Shown here in pieces: positions 56,586-64,000 of a stretch of DNA of 64,000 nucleotides. This stretch comes from an uncultured bacterium (GTDB taxonomy: Bacteria > Bacteroidota > Bacteroidia > Bacteroidales > Bacteroidaceae). The translations under genes were made by a program, and so were the position numbers. Location of the stretch: the NCBI GenBank assembly GCA_945829425.1, contig CALZUQ010000009.1, forward strand, positions 1 through 64,000, written 5' to 3'. The notes under the pieces were generated by a model, which had not been told where the DNA came from, did not search any database, and worked only from the letters and a program-made list of their open reading frames with translations. Position 1 is the stretch's first letter. Each line of letters opens with the position of its first letter.

Positions 56586-58640
56586 ATGAAGACATTGAAA
56601 TATACAGCAGCAGCCCTCATAGCGACAGCGATGACGGCATGCAGCATCGACGAGGTGTACAAGACACAGCTCGACCAGGATGTGGTATATAACACCGTAG
56701 AAGGCTACAAAGGTCTTGTCAACGCCTGCTACGAAAACCTCTATTACCTCTACGGCAAGGAAGACGGCATCGCCATGCTCGAAATGGGAGACCTCTGGCA
56801 GAACGGCAGCTCTACCGGCGGAGCATGGAAAGAGTGTGTCAACAACATCGACTGGAGCACGGAGACTGGCGTAAACAGGGTGATATGGAACGCCATGTAC
56901 GCCACCGTGGCATACTGCAATACGGCAATATACTATAAAGACAAATGCTCGGTGAGCGACAGCATAACGCTCGACGCAAAAGCCGCCGAGGCGTATTTCA
57001 TGAGGGCGTTCTCGTACTTCCATATCGTGGAGCAGTGGGGAGGAGTGACACTCACCACGACATCCATGGCGCAGGAGGGTGCAAGAGAATACGCATACCG
57101 CAATACTGAAGAAGAGATATACGACCAGATTATCTCTGACCTTCTCTTCGCTTACAACAACCTCCCGGAGTCGCAGGGCGAGGAACGCGGCAGGGCGAAC
57201 AAATATACTGCGGCAGCCATGCTGACAAAGGCATGGATACAGAGAAGCCGACTGGAGAGGGACTTCAGGGAGAATCCTGACGGAAAGCTGTGGGCAAGCA
57301 AAGTGACAGACTCTACGGCGGTGAAATATACCGCCACGCAGTGTGCCGACTCCGCATTCAAATATGCTGAGATCGTTATAAACGAAAGTCCGTACAAGCT
57401 CTATGCCTCAACAGCCGAAAAGTCCGGCTCGAACATTGAGTGGGACGGCGAGAACAACAAGAACAACCAGGAGTTCATCATGGTGGAAGCCATAGACCAT
57501 GAGAACGGCTACAACCCAGAGGCGTGGAACAGAGGACGTACGAGACAGTATTACCTCATGAACATCGGCTCGTCGGCTGACGACTTCGGCGTGACAGGCG
57601 AAGGACTGCGTTACGGACGTGCCAACACCACACGCGTTCACCCTACGCTATATCTCCTCAACGACTGCTTCGACCCAAAGCCTGGCAAGAAAGATGTCGC
57701 AAACGCCATATACGTCGACAACAGAAACAGGGAGACAACGCCTGACACACGCTTCGACGACACGTTCTACTACAAGTATTTCATAGGAAGCTCGTCGATG
57801 GTGGTGCCTTACGACCTGCTGAAACGTTGCGGCAAAGACTCTGTCTTCCTCGCACAGGCTTCACGACGCACCATAACGGGAAATGTCGTGTCGCCGGAAC
57901 AGGCAAAAGCGAAATATCCGGGACTGAGCTATTATGCTGACAACGGCGCACTCAGCGCTGACTACAAGATAGAGATTGAGGATAACCCGCTCGCTCTGGG
58001 ATGCTATACGCCGAACTTCCCTATCGACTCGGCATGGGCAGCAAAGAAGAAATACCTCGTGGCAGGACTGCCGGTGCTTGAGAACAACGCCGCACAGACC
58101 ACGGACGGAAAGCCGGTCAATCCGGGACGTTTCACATACTTCAGCGAGACGGGAGCAGGAGCAAAGGACTCATACCACCGCTCCCTGTCACCTTCGCTTA
58201 AGAAGCTCTCGCCGATAAAATACTGCTACACCAACCAGCAGTCGCTCAACGACTTCCCTATCATCCGCCTCACGGACATATACCTCCTCGCAGCAGAGGC
58301 GACAGTCATCTCTGGACATAACACGTCGAAGGGACTGGAATACCTCAACGCTGTAAGGAAACATGCGGCACTCTCGACAGATGCAGACAAGATGGTTGTA
58401 GGAACAGAGGCCATGAACATTGACTTCCTTGCAAAAGAAAGGGCAAGGGAACTGTGCGGAGAAAACTGGCGCTGGTATGACCTGAAGCGCATGGGCCTTC
58501 TCACAGCTATTTATCTCAACGGCGCACGACGCAATATCTACGCTCCGGAGTATCAGCTGAAATGGCGCGTGAGACCTATACCACAGCAGCTCCTCGACCA
58601 GATTGCCAACCCTGAAGAGTACGGCACAAACGGATACTGA
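56586..58640 (+). CDS. SusD-like glycan-binding lipoprotein (third pair)
   Basis: 684 residues. Lipobox MTAC with cysteine at about 19, followed by SIDEVYKTQLDQD. SusD helices are visible (AYFMRAFSYFHIVEQWGGVT) and so is the C-terminal signature KERARELCGENWRWYDLKR with RVRPIPQQLLDQI at the end. It caps the SusC barrel on the surface. Longer than average, as in the first pair. A long hairpin follows 14 bases after the stop. Confidence 0.95.
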   Translation: MKTLKYTAAALIATAMTACSIDEVYKTQLDQDVVYNTVEGYKGLVNACYENLYYLYGKEDGIAMLEMGDLWQNGSSTGGAWKECVNNIDWSTETGVNRVIWNAMYATVAYCNTAIYYKDKCSVSDSITLDAKAAEAYFMRAFSYFHIVEQWGGVTLTTTSMAQEGAREYAYRNTEEEIYDQIISDLLFAYNNLPESQGEERGRANKYTAAAMLTKAWIQRSRLERDFRENPDGKLWASKVTDSTAVKYTATQCADSAFKYAEIVINESPYKLYASTAEKSGSNIEWDGENNKNNQEFIMVEAIDHENGYNPEAWNRGRTRQYYLMNIGSSADDFGVTGEGLRYGRANTTRVHPTLYLLNDCFDPKPGKKDVANAIYVDNRNRETTPDTRFDDTFYYKYFIGSSSMVVPYDLLKRCGKDSVFLAQASRRTITGNVVSPEQAKAKYPGLSYYADNGALSADYKIEIEDNPLALGCYTPNFPIDSAWAAKKKYLVAGLPVLENNAAQTTDGKPVNPGRFTYFSETGAGAKDSYHRSLSPSLKKLSPIKYCYTNQQSLNDFPIIRLTDIYLLAAEATVISGHNTSKGLEYLNAVRKHAALSTDADKMVVGTEAMNIDFLAKERARELCGENWRWYDLKRMGLLTAIYLNGARRNIYAPEYQLKWRVRPIPQQLLDQIANPEEYGTNGY

Positions 58641-58654
58641 TGCCCCATACTCTC

Positions 58655-58713
58655 TCCTCCTGTCATGTCCGCCATGCCGTAACAATATGGTGACTCCGGA
58701 CATGACAGGAGGA
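58655..58713 (+). terminator. Long perfect hairpin after the third susD-like gene
   Basis: A 17-bp perfect stem TCCTCCTGTCATGTCCG with its complement; the loop contains CCAT/ATGG. No T-tract follows, so it may be an attenuator or mRNA-stabilising structure as much as a terminator. The next gene starts 109 bases downstream. Confidence 0.65.
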
Positions 58714-58822
58714 AGGTGAAACGCTCCGACGTCCTGCGGCATGGCAAGAGCGTTATGGCTGGGAATACCATACACCATGTAACATCATAATCCTAATTAT
58801 TAATATTAAAAAAACTATCGTT

Positions 58823-60079
58823 ATGAAAAGAATCTTTACACTTTCGGCAGCATTTGCCATTGCAGCGGGAATGCAGGCGCAAAAAGCTATCAATGTCGAC
58901 AAGACCATGGTCTTCTATCTCACCAACGACACAAAGACTACGAAGATCGAAGAGGTTTATGACGAAATGACGGGCGACATCATTACCGAAGAGCGGCCGT
59001 TCTACTGGCAGGATGCTCTCGCCGTAGATGCTTTCAACAACTGCGGCATACCGCTCAAAGGTACGTCCTCAACAGAGGTTCAGACAAAGATAAACACCCG
59101 AAAGGACTATCAGGACCCTCTGACAGGCTTCAACATGCCGGCAGGCTCTTATCGCGGTGTCTTCATAGACAATACGCTGTCGCTGCAAGGTGCTGTTGGC
59201 GAGGACAACATCATTGGCTACAGCAACGTGAAGTCTATGGTGCTCTATTTCATTCCTATTCCTATTACCAGGGACAATATCACTGAGGGACGTAACTACA
59301 GCCTCGCCGACTATCCTACAGGACGCGTGCAGGCAAAATATGTTGACGCTGCAGGAAAGCAAATAACTAACGAGGGCTACCGTGAGGTGCATATCAACAT
59401 GATTGCCGACCCGAACTATGTCAGCGAAAACCCTGGCACGCCAGTAGCAAAATATCACGACATACGCACGACGAAGCTCCTCAACCTCACACGCGACGAG
59501 ACAGACGTGATGAACATCACCGTTGACCAGCCGTATAAAATTGTCGTTAACCTACAGAACAAACTCGACGGGAAAGACTATGACAACCTCTTCCAGGCTG
59601 ACAACAAACGCAGTGAATATGCCGACTTCATCTGCGACGACACTTCTACAGAGGGCGAGATGTCATACTACTTCTCCGACAAAAACGAGAACCGTCCTTT
59701 CGCTGACAATCCGGAGAAATTCTCCAGCTGCGCCACAGGCTACGACTGCGTAGATCAGAAATGGTGTACAAAGATTGACTGGACACCGGAGACAATCATA
59801 GCTCTCGCCGTGAAGAAGAGAATGTATCTCGTAGGCATGGCCATCGTCTCGGCTACTGAGGGCAGCGGCTCGAAGTTCATGAACGCTGCAGACCTCGTAA
59901 ATGCAAAATGGAGCGACAACGCCGTGGCATACGGTGAGCATGGCAGCTCTGGCATAAGCAATATCCAGGCCGTTGACCGTAGGGCAGACAAAGGCACGTT
60001 CAACCTCGCCGGACAGCGCGTGGGCAACGACTACAAAGGTGTCGTAATAGAAAACGGAGTGAAGAGGGTAAGACGCTAA
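58823..60079 (+). CDS. Secreted protein of unknown function next to the third SusC/D pair
   Basis: 418 residues with signal peptide 1-19 (MKRIFTLSAAFAIAAGMQAQ). I recognise no family. The mature part has charged, beta-rich segments (MVFYLTNDTKTTKIEEVYDE; NVKSMVLYFIPIPITRDNIT), with three cysteines near 300-320 (SSCATGYDCVDQKWC). It ends FNLAGQRVGNDYKGVVIENG and a basic tail, the same C-terminal tag as the pectinases. It is probably co-transcribed with the third SusC/D pair and could be a glycan-binding protein; no catalytic motif is visible. Confidence 0.75.
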   Translation: MKRIFTLSAAFAIAAGMQAQKAINVDKTMVFYLTNDTKTTKIEEVYDEMTGDIITEERPFYWQDALAVDAFNNCGIPLKGTSSTEVQTKINTRKDYQDPLTGFNMPAGSYRGVFIDNTLSLQGAVGEDNIIGYSNVKSMVLYFIPIPITRDNITEGRNYSLADYPTGRVQAKYVDAAGKQITNEGYREVHINMIADPNYVSENPGTPVAKYHDIRTTKLLNLTRDETDVMNITVDQPYKIVVNLQNKLDGKDYDNLFQADNKRSEYADFICDDTSTEGEMSYYFSDKNENRPFADNPEKFSSCATGYDCVDQKWCTKIDWTPETIIALAVKKRMYLVGMAIVSATEGSGSKFMNAADLVNAKWSDNAVAYGEHGSSGISNIQAVDRRADKGTFNLAGQRVGNDYKGVVIENGVKRVRR

Positions 60080-60289
60080 AAACCTGCTTGGAAAAGGATG
60101 CTCCTTTTCTTTTGGGCGAAAAAGGCGTGAACAGTCACTGCCTAAAAATAATTAGCAGCAAGCCAACAATTTCGGCGAATTAACGTTAACAGTTACACCT
60201 GCCGCCACGTGTCGCATATTGCTATATGCACGCATTCGCATGACAATGAAGCGAGGGGGAGAGGTGACGCTGCAAATCCTCGACGCATG

Positions 60290-60327
60290 AAGGGGGGGTG
60301 TGTCAAAAGTAACTGACACGCCCCCTT
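60290..60327. terminator. Terminator after the 58823-60079 gene
   Basis: AAGGGGGG-GTGTGTCA pairs with TGACACGCCCCCTT, around a GTAAC loop. It lies 210 bases after the stop of the plus-strand gene, inside a broken minus-strand gene. The bases from 60080 to it show no gene. Confidence 0.65.
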
Positions 60328-60583
60328 TGTTCGTGTCGTAGTATGCGTCGATGTATATCATCGTCCTGAGGACGTTGATATACACAGTCCTCATCTTTTG
60401 TGTCTTCTCCGCCTCGTCGAGGATGTCGAGAGCCTCCTGGGGCATCGTGCGGCAGATCTTGTTGATATATTCGCTGGTATAGATGCTGTCTGACGTAGGA
60501 AGGCTCTTGCCGTCGTTGCTGCTGGTCTCCTTGTCGTTGTTGCTGCATGATGCGAGGGCCATGGCGAAGGCGGCTATAAACAT
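60320..60583 (-). pseudogene. 5' remnant of a TPR-type sensor lipoprotein
   Basis: The first 88 or so residues read as a lipoprotein (MFIAAFAMALASC, then SNNDKETSSNDGKSLPTSDS) followed by a TPR-like helix pair (NKICRTMPQEALDILDEAEK, VYINVLRTMIYIDAYY), as at the N-terminus of many Bacteroidota TPR sensor kinases. The frame then enters the hairpin at 60290-60327 and goes on to a stop at 60152 with unrelated, low-quality sequence (PPRFIVMRMRAYSNMRHVAA). The full gene would be several hundred codons longer. So it is probably a truncated gene. A short complete lipoprotein cannot be ruled out. Confidence 0.55.
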
Positions 60584-60653
60584 GATAATACTTTTCCCTG
60601 TGGTGATTTCATGATTAATTTACAATGTACAATTAATAAGGTATAATTTTTAG

Positions 60654-62024
60654 TTAATCCTGCCACTTCATCCCTCTCTCGTGGCATTTGTTTTTTCGAA
60701 GCCAGCGTTTCAGCAAGAAGGTGAGGAAGTAGGGGAGGGTGTAGAACTGGCCGTTGAAACCGATGTTCCTGTTGCAGAGCTTTATGCCATATCTGATGTC
60801 GGGGTATCTGCCGTCGGTCAGCTTCGAGAGTGTGGGAGTGGCATTGTCGTTGGCTTTCACCTCCACGGGAATCAGTGAACGCATGTCGCGCACGAAGAAG
60901 TCCATCTCCATTGTTGACTTCTCGTTGCGGAAGAAATAGAGGTCATAGCCCTGTTTCACCAGCATGTCGCCTACGATGTTCTCGTATAGCGCTCCCTTGT
61001 ATGTGCCGTAGTTCTTGTTGACGCGAATGTCCTCTTGACTCTCCTCGTCGAGTGATGCCACGAGCAGTCCCGTGTCTCTATAGTATAGCTTGAACATCTT
61101 CGGGTTGTAGTTCCCTTTCAGGGGTAAGGACAGCTTGTCGAGGCAATAGCATACATTCACTATACCTGCGTCTTCAAGCCATTCTACCGTTCCGGCATAT
61201 TCCCGTGAGCGTGCTCCCCGAGCCACCTTCGACACCTGGAATTTCTTGTTCTCCTGACCCAGGAACACCGATATGTGCTGATATATGTTCTTTATCCGGC
61301 CTTTGTCCAAACCTTGGGCATATTTCGTTATGTCCTCTTCATAGTCGGCAAGCAGTTGCCGCTGTATGTCGAGCGTACCGCTGTAGTTGCCGCTTTCTAC
61401 AAAGCGTCTCACTACCTCGGGCATTCCGCCAATGAGCATATAATCCCGGAAGAGATTCATGTAAATGTCCATTTCAAGGGATGAAAACGGTTTCACTTCC
61501 TCTATGTGGCTCAGCATGTCGTCAATGTATTTTTCCCCATAGCCTCTTGCCCACAGAAATTCTTCGAAGTCCATGGAATGCATCTCGTAGTCCTGTTTGT
61601 ATCCTACGCTGTTCGACTCTATTTCCCTGTAATTTATTCCCATGAGCGAACCCGAACAGATGACGTCATATCGTCTGTCCATGCAGAAGGACTTCAAGCA
61701 TGTGGCACATTTGGCGCAGTCCTGCACCTCGTCGAAGAACAGCAGCGTCTTGCCTGCCTCAAACTTCAGCGTCTGGTTAATGAGCGTGATGTTCTTCACT
61801 ATGCTGTCCACGTCATATCCGTCATCGAAGATCCTCTTGAACTTTTGTTCCAGTGCGAAGTTTATTGCCACAACATTCTCATAGTGCGTCGTAGCAAACT
61901 GCATGATTGATGACGTCTTGCCTATTTGTCTTGCACCTTTGATAATAAGGGGCTTTCTTGCGGCATTTCCTTTCCATTCATGCAGGAAGGAATCTATTTT
62001 TCTTCTTAAAAGGGGCATATTCAA
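60654..62024 (-). CDS. AAA ATPase with C-terminal DUF4143
   Basis: 456 residues (the ATG at 62018 is an alternative start). Walker A is G30-A-R-Q-I-G-K-T37; Walker B is LLFFDEV with D98-E99. The arginine-rich sensor region and winged-helix part follow. The C-terminal DUF4143 domain, of nuclease-like fold, spans about 215-420 (KVARGARSREYAGTVEWLED; ENIVGDMLVKQGYDLYFFRN; EMDFFVRD...PVEVKA resembles the PD-(D/E)XK core). Such ATPases are very numerous in Bacteroidota and vary between strains; their function is not known. Its promoter overlaps a repeat with a 32-bp period. It shares no transcript with neighbours. Confidence 0.9.
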   Translation of the reverse strand: MNMPLLRRKIDSFLHEWKGNAARKPLIIKGARQIGKTSSIMQFATTHYENVVAINFALEQKFKRIFDDGYDVDSIVKNITLINQTLKFEAGKTLLFFDEVQDCAKCATCLKSFCMDRRYDVICSGSLMGINYREIESNSVGYKQDYEMHSMDFEEFLWARGYGEKYIDDMLSHIEEVKPFSSLEMDIYMNLFRDYMLIGGMPEVVRRFVESGNYSGTLDIQRQLLADYEEDITKYAQGLDKGRIKNIYQHISVFLGQENKKFQVSKVARGARSREYAGTVEWLEDAGIVNVCYCLDKLSLPLKGNYNPKMFKLYYRDTGLLVASLDEESQEDIRVNKNYGTYKGALYENIVGDMLVKQGYDLYFFRNEKSTMEMDFFVRDMRSLIPVEVKANDNATPTLSKLTDGRYPDIRYGIKLCNRNIGFNGQFYTLPYFLTFLLKRWLRKNKCHERGMKWQD

Positions 62025-62059
62025 CGTGTTGAGTATTGTTTTATGGCATTTATTCCATG

Positions 62060-62090
62060 CAAAGGTACAAATAAATCACAAAATTCCAAA
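62060..62090 (-). promoter_or_regulatory. Promoter for the AAA ATPase gene
   Basis: On the minus strand: TTTG (62090-62087), 19 bases, TACCTTTG (62067-62060). The transcript would start about 30 bases before the start codon. Confidence 0.75.
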
Positions 62091-62153
62091 GGCTTTTGCC
62101 AGAAATATCACAAAATACCAGTCGTATTCTCTCGTTTTCTCACAAAATTCCAA
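62076..62153 (-). repeat. Three TCACAAAATTCCAA repeats at an exact 32-bp period
   Basis: Copies at 62076, 62108 (two changes) and 62140. The spacing of 32 bases is exact in both steps, three helical turns, while the spacer sequence differs. The first copy overlaps the -33 box of the ATPase promoter. The region from 62154 to 62344 shows nothing else. Confidence 0.75.
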
Positions 62154-62344
62154 GATACTTTGAATACCATTCTGTGCTGGTTTCCTTGGATAAACATGTT
62201 TTTGAATGTCTTGATAATTCGCTTTAGCTTTGGAGAGGGTTGTGCTTTCTTGACGTCCGAATGTCTGTGGGCGTTTTTTTTGTCGGCGAGAGAATTCTAA
62301 CAATATTGTAATATCTGAGAAATATTTATGAAACACGGGGTGCG

Positions 62345-62352
62345 TAACTTTG
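62345..62352 (+). promoter_or_regulatory. -7 box for the phosphatase-receptor operon
   Basis: TAACTTTG followed by CA, 111 bases before the start at 62463. No clear -33 at normal spacing. Confidence 0.45.
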
Positions 62353-62462
62353 CACTCGAAAAACAGAGACGGGCACCGCTCTCCTGAGACGCTTCGCTCC
62401 TCAGACGAGCGACAAGCCTCCCTTTATAAGACACGCAATTATTACCTTATTATATATAAAAC

Positions 62463-63425
62463 ATGACAGTAAAAAAGATTTTTCAATGGCGCTTCGTTGC
62501 CCTCGGCATCATCTTTTTGGCAACAGGCATTATTACTGCCACAGCGCAGAACGTAGAACAGTGGAAAGCGATGAAGGGAGACGTGAGCTTCTTCCTTGCC
62601 AACGACCTCGGACGTAACGGATATTATGACCAGAAGACCATTGCTGAGACAATGGGCGTAATGGCTGAGGAGATAGGCCCTGAGGCGGTATTGGCAGCAG
62701 GCGACGTGCATCATTTCGGGGGTGTGGCGTCTGTCACCGACCCTTTATGGATGACGAACTATGAACTGATTTACTCACACCCGGAGCTTATGATTCCGTG
62801 GCTTCCCGTACTCGGAAACCATGAATACCGCGGAAATACACGTGCCGTACTCGACTATGGAAGCGTGTCACGACGCTGGGAGATGGAGGGACGTTACTAC
62901 AGCAAGGTCTTCAACGGCGACAAGACGACGGTAAGGGTCGTTTTCATCGACACAACACCGATGATAGAACGTTACCACGGCAATGCGACATATCCCGACA
63001 TCGACGCTCAGGACGTAGCGAAGCAGCTGGCATGGATAGACTCTACGCTGAACGCTGCAAAGGAGGAGTGGGTCATTGTGGTGGGACATCACCCTATGTA
63101 CGCAGAGACAAAGAAAGACCTCGTGGAACAGGAGGACATGCAGAAAAGGCTGCTGCCCATACTGCAACGATATAAGTCGAAGGTGGCAATGTATCTCTGC
63201 GGACATATTCATAACTTCCAGCATATACGCCGAGGGACAGACGGCATAGACTATGTGGTGAACTCGTCGGCATCGTTGGCAAGGAAGGTGAAGCCTGTGG
63301 AAGGCACGCTGTTCTGCTCGCCGGAACCGGGGTTCTCTGTCGTCTCGGCTTCAGAGGGACTGTTGAGGCTCGTTATGGTGGACAAGACGGGGAAGGAGCT
63401 GTATAACATAGAGAGACGACGGTAG
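62463..63425 (+). CDS. Exported metallophosphatase, purple acid phosphatase-like
   Basis: 320 residues with a signal peptide (FVALGIIFLATGIITATAQ). The five calcineurin-like metal-binding motifs are all visible: D48 in ANDLGRNGYYDQ, GD81-VHH84, GN119-H120-E121, GHHP at about 203 and GHIH at about 240. The DLGRNG..Q and GDVHH forms are those of tartrate-resistant (type 5) acid phosphatases. It would hydrolyse phosphate esters in the periplasm or at the surface; the substrate is unknown. The receptor gene starts 5 bases downstream, so the two are probably one operon. Confidence 0.92.
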   Translation: MTVKKIFQWRFVALGIIFLATGIITATAQNVEQWKAMKGDVSFFLANDLGRNGYYDQKTIAETMGVMAEEIGPEAVLAAGDVHHFGGVASVTDPLWMTNYELIYSHPELMIPWLPVLGNHEYRGNTRAVLDYGSVSRRWEMEGRYYSKVFNGDKTTVRVVFIDTTPMIERYHGNATYPDIDAQDVAKQLAWIDSTLNAAKEEWVIVVGHHPMYAETKKDLVEQEDMQKRLLPILQRYKSKVAMYLCGHIHNFQHIRRGTDGIDYVVNSSASLARKVKPVEGTLFCSPEPGFSVVSASEGLLRLVMVDKTGKELYNIERRR

Positions 63426-63430
63426 GGAAA

Positions 63431-64000
63431 ATGATGAGGAAGATAATGTTATGTGCCGCAATGGCGGTGCTGCCCCTTGCGACGTGGGGGGAGATGATAC
63501 GCGGAAAGGTCATTGACGTGCAGTCGGGCGAAGAGCTCATTGGTGCGCACATCATGGTGAAGGGAGCGAAGAAGACGGGGGCCGTGACAGGTCTTGACGG
63601 CACGTTCCAGCTTTCGCTGAACACTTTTCCATGCACTCTCGTATGCAACAACCTGGGATATCGGGAGCAGCAGGTGGTGATAAACGCTGGCGAGGACATG
63701 GTGAACATCAGCATGGAGCTTGACGTCGTGGCTCTAGGAGAGGTCGTCGTGGTGGCTCAGAACACGGGATGCTCGGAAGCAGGAGCAAGGCTGATAGAAC
63801 GGAACGCAATGAATGTCGTAAACGTCATGAGTGCAAAAGCCATAGAACTGTCGCCAGACCTCACCGTGGCTAACGTCATACAGCGTATGAGCGGTGTCAC
63901 GATGGAGAGAAACAGCTCGGGAGAGGGGCAGTATGCCATACTCCGTGGCATGGACAAACGTTATAACTACACCCTCGTCAACGGAATGAAAATACCCAGT
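63431..64000 (+). CDS. TonB-dependent receptor, 5' part (runs off the window)
   Basis: 190 residues are present; the frame stays open to the last base. Signal peptide 1-20 (MMRKIMLCAAMAVLPLATWG). A carboxypeptidase-regulatory-like domain is seen at about 21-100 (MIRGKVIDVQSGEELIGAHI; GLDGTFQLSLNTFPC). LGEVVVVAQ is the TonB-box region. The plug domain begins (VANVIQRMSGVTMERNSSGE; ILRGMDKRYNYTLVNGM). The RGMDKRYN form is that of the ordinary TonB receptor class rather than SusC. It lies 5 bases after the phosphatase gene, so it may import a product or complex linked to it. Confidence 0.9.
   Translation, partial: MMRKIMLCAAMAVLPLATWGEMIRGKVIDVQSGEELIGAHIMVKGAKKTGAVTGLDGTFQLSLNTFPCTLVCNNLGYREQQVVINAGEDMVNISMELDVVALGEVVVVAQNTGCSEAGARLIERNAMNVVNVMSAKAIELSPDLTVANVIQRMSGVTMERNSSGEGQYAILRGMDKRYNYTLVNGMKIPS

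Noticed and set aside
60584..60653. Palindromic ATTAATTTACAATGTACAATTAAT as regulator site
   Set aside because: Such AT-rich stretches occur by chance and are common in intergenic DNA of this kind (a similar one is at 4150-4195).
62076..62153. Three-repeat CRISPR
   Set aside because: The shared core is only 14 bases and imperfect; the block sits on a promoter.

Overview
The window looks like a chromosomal segment of a Bacteroidota bacterium, most likely a plant-fibre-degrading Prevotellaceae species. The grounds are: three SusC/SusD-type outer-membrane pairs, promoters of the Bacteroidota type (TTTG or TTG, about 20 bases, TANNTTTG), secreted proteins ending in the Prevotella-like GQRV...KG...NGKK tail, a small sensor lipoprotein remnant and an AraC-fused propeller sensor. 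The species cannot be fixed from this sequence alone. No tRNA, rRNA or CRISPR array was found.

Layout. 1-608: repeats only. 609-7029 (minus strand): a TlpA-like protein without active-site cysteines, an anti-sigma-like membrane protein, an ECF sigma factor and a large outer-membrane beta-barrel protein; this looks like an envelope signalling group. 8021-15923: susC-like, susD-like and a DUF4957/DUF5123-like surface lipoprotein. 16328-22861: second susC/susD pair and a secreted protein of unknown function. 23194-27740: housekeeping genes (rbfA, a LolC/E-type permease, an M16 protease). 28317-39669: pectin degradation (a PL1-CE8 fusion, a second PL1 lyase, a beta-helix protein with a duplicated C-terminal module) and a C10 cysteine protease. 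39952-46528: a GH3-family enzyme, an Ig-like lipoprotein and three tandem FKBP isomerases. 46909-49832: Hsp20 (minus strand) and gmd-fcl for GDP-L-fucose. 50163-60079: a membrane sensor/AraC regulator without a kinase, divergent from a third susC/susD pair plus a secreted protein. 60320-64000: remnant lipoprotein gene, AAA ATPase, a purple-acid-phosphatase-like enzyme and the start of a TonB-dependent receptor.

How the genes fit together: the lyases and methylesterase would de-esterify and cut homogalacturonan outside the cell, and SusC/SusD pairs would bind and import the fragments. The three SusC/D systems may serve different pectin side chains or other glycans; this is inference. The regulator at 50163-52664 probably controls the divergent third locus.

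The least explained part is between the genes. Two dispersed repeat families are visible. The first is an element of about 193 bp with 19-bp terminal inverted repeats (2668-2860, 46534-46726, 52687-52929, a degenerate copy at 4012-4141). Its arms show compensatory base changes and an alternative local hairpin, and one copy supplies the stop codon of a gene. The second (128-217, 7371-7456, 49931-50040) always has a short tandem array on the same side. Many other gaps carry unrelated period-11 to period-23 arrays.
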